DNA of 22,632 bases from an uncultured Candidatus Melainabacteria bacterium (GTDB taxonomy: Bacteria; Cyanobacteriota; Vampirovibrionia; Gastranaerophilales; Gastranaerophilaceae). Below the pieces are notes generated by a model, which was not told the DNA's origin, searched no databases, and saw nothing but the letters and a program-made list of their open reading frames with translations. Every line of letters begins with the position of its first letter. Position 1 is the first letter of the stretch. The position numbers and the translations under genes were made by a program. Shown piece after piece: positions 22,576 through 22,632 of the stretch. Location: the NCBI GenBank assembly GCA_934699705.1, contig CAKUXD010000030.1, forward strand, positions 1-22,632, written 5' to 3'.

Positions 22576-22632
22576 ATGTTGAATTTTTCAACTCATATTT
22601 CACTACTAACAACTCGTAATTATCTTAACACA
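22576..22632 (+). CDS. Possible start of a further gene, cut by the window edge
   Basis: An ATG at 22576 opens a frame of 19 codons to the end of the window (MLNFSTHISLLTTRNYLNT). It overlaps a diverged inverted copy of the prepilin-leader repeat (22587-22617), so another prepilin-type leader is one possibility. The repeat is read in a different frame here than in the prepilin gene. No good ribosome binding site is visible. This may be chance. Confidence 0.2.
   Translation, partial: MLNFSTHISLLTTRNYLNT

Overview
The window is AT-rich, gene-dense DNA from a bacterium with a Gram-negative envelope. Several features suggest a gut Gastranaerophilales/Vampirovibrionia-type ("Melainabacteria") genome: a prepilin with an FTLAE cleavage site and an IIGVVAALTIP-type helix, an LptF/LptG-family permease, the low GC content, and intergenic DNA rich in short hairpin repeats. 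This placement rests on protein style and recollection, not on a database match.

Layout. The left edge (minus strand) holds a fragment resembling a corrinoid adenosyltransferase, then a long-chain acyl-CoA synthetase (112-2076). A plus-strand promoter, a broken tRNA copy and an intact tRNA-Val(TAC) follow. Behind the tRNA lie about 500 bp of hairpins in which the 3' end of the tRNA recurs twice more. Positions 2944-12387 (minus) are one giant gene for a 3147-residue RTX-type calcium-repeat protein with a C39-like cysteine peptidase domain at its N-terminus. A small exported protein (12538-12825, minus) and a second tRNA, tRNA-Arg(ACG), come next. This tRNA also has a duplicated 3' tail and terminator behind it.

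Right half. Two short chromate-transporter-family genes overlap by 4 bp (13479-14563). They converge on a nitrilase-superfamily amidohydrolase (14633-15436), which is divergent from a TPR protein (15511-15999). A type IV prepilin-like gene with an unusually long leader (16105-17028) converges on a two-gene phage-tail-like operon (17109-18432, minus). The plus-strand run 18581-22282 encodes a zinc alcohol dehydrogenase, an LptF/LptG-family permease and a HELGH metallopeptidase of unknown target. The last 350 bp hold a three-armed inverted-repeat element, two copies of the repeat found in the prepilin leader, and possibly the start of another gene.

How it fits together. There is no single pathway: the genes are short independent transcription units separated by good sigma70-type promoters and bidirectional terminators. 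Surface and secretion themes recur (RTX protein, prepilin, LPS-export permease, tail-fibre protein). No type I secretion genes are present for the RTX protein and no structural phage genes accompany the tail proteins. The most unusual material is in the tRNA neighbourhoods and in the DNA-level repeats, one family of which is translated as part of a prepilin leader.
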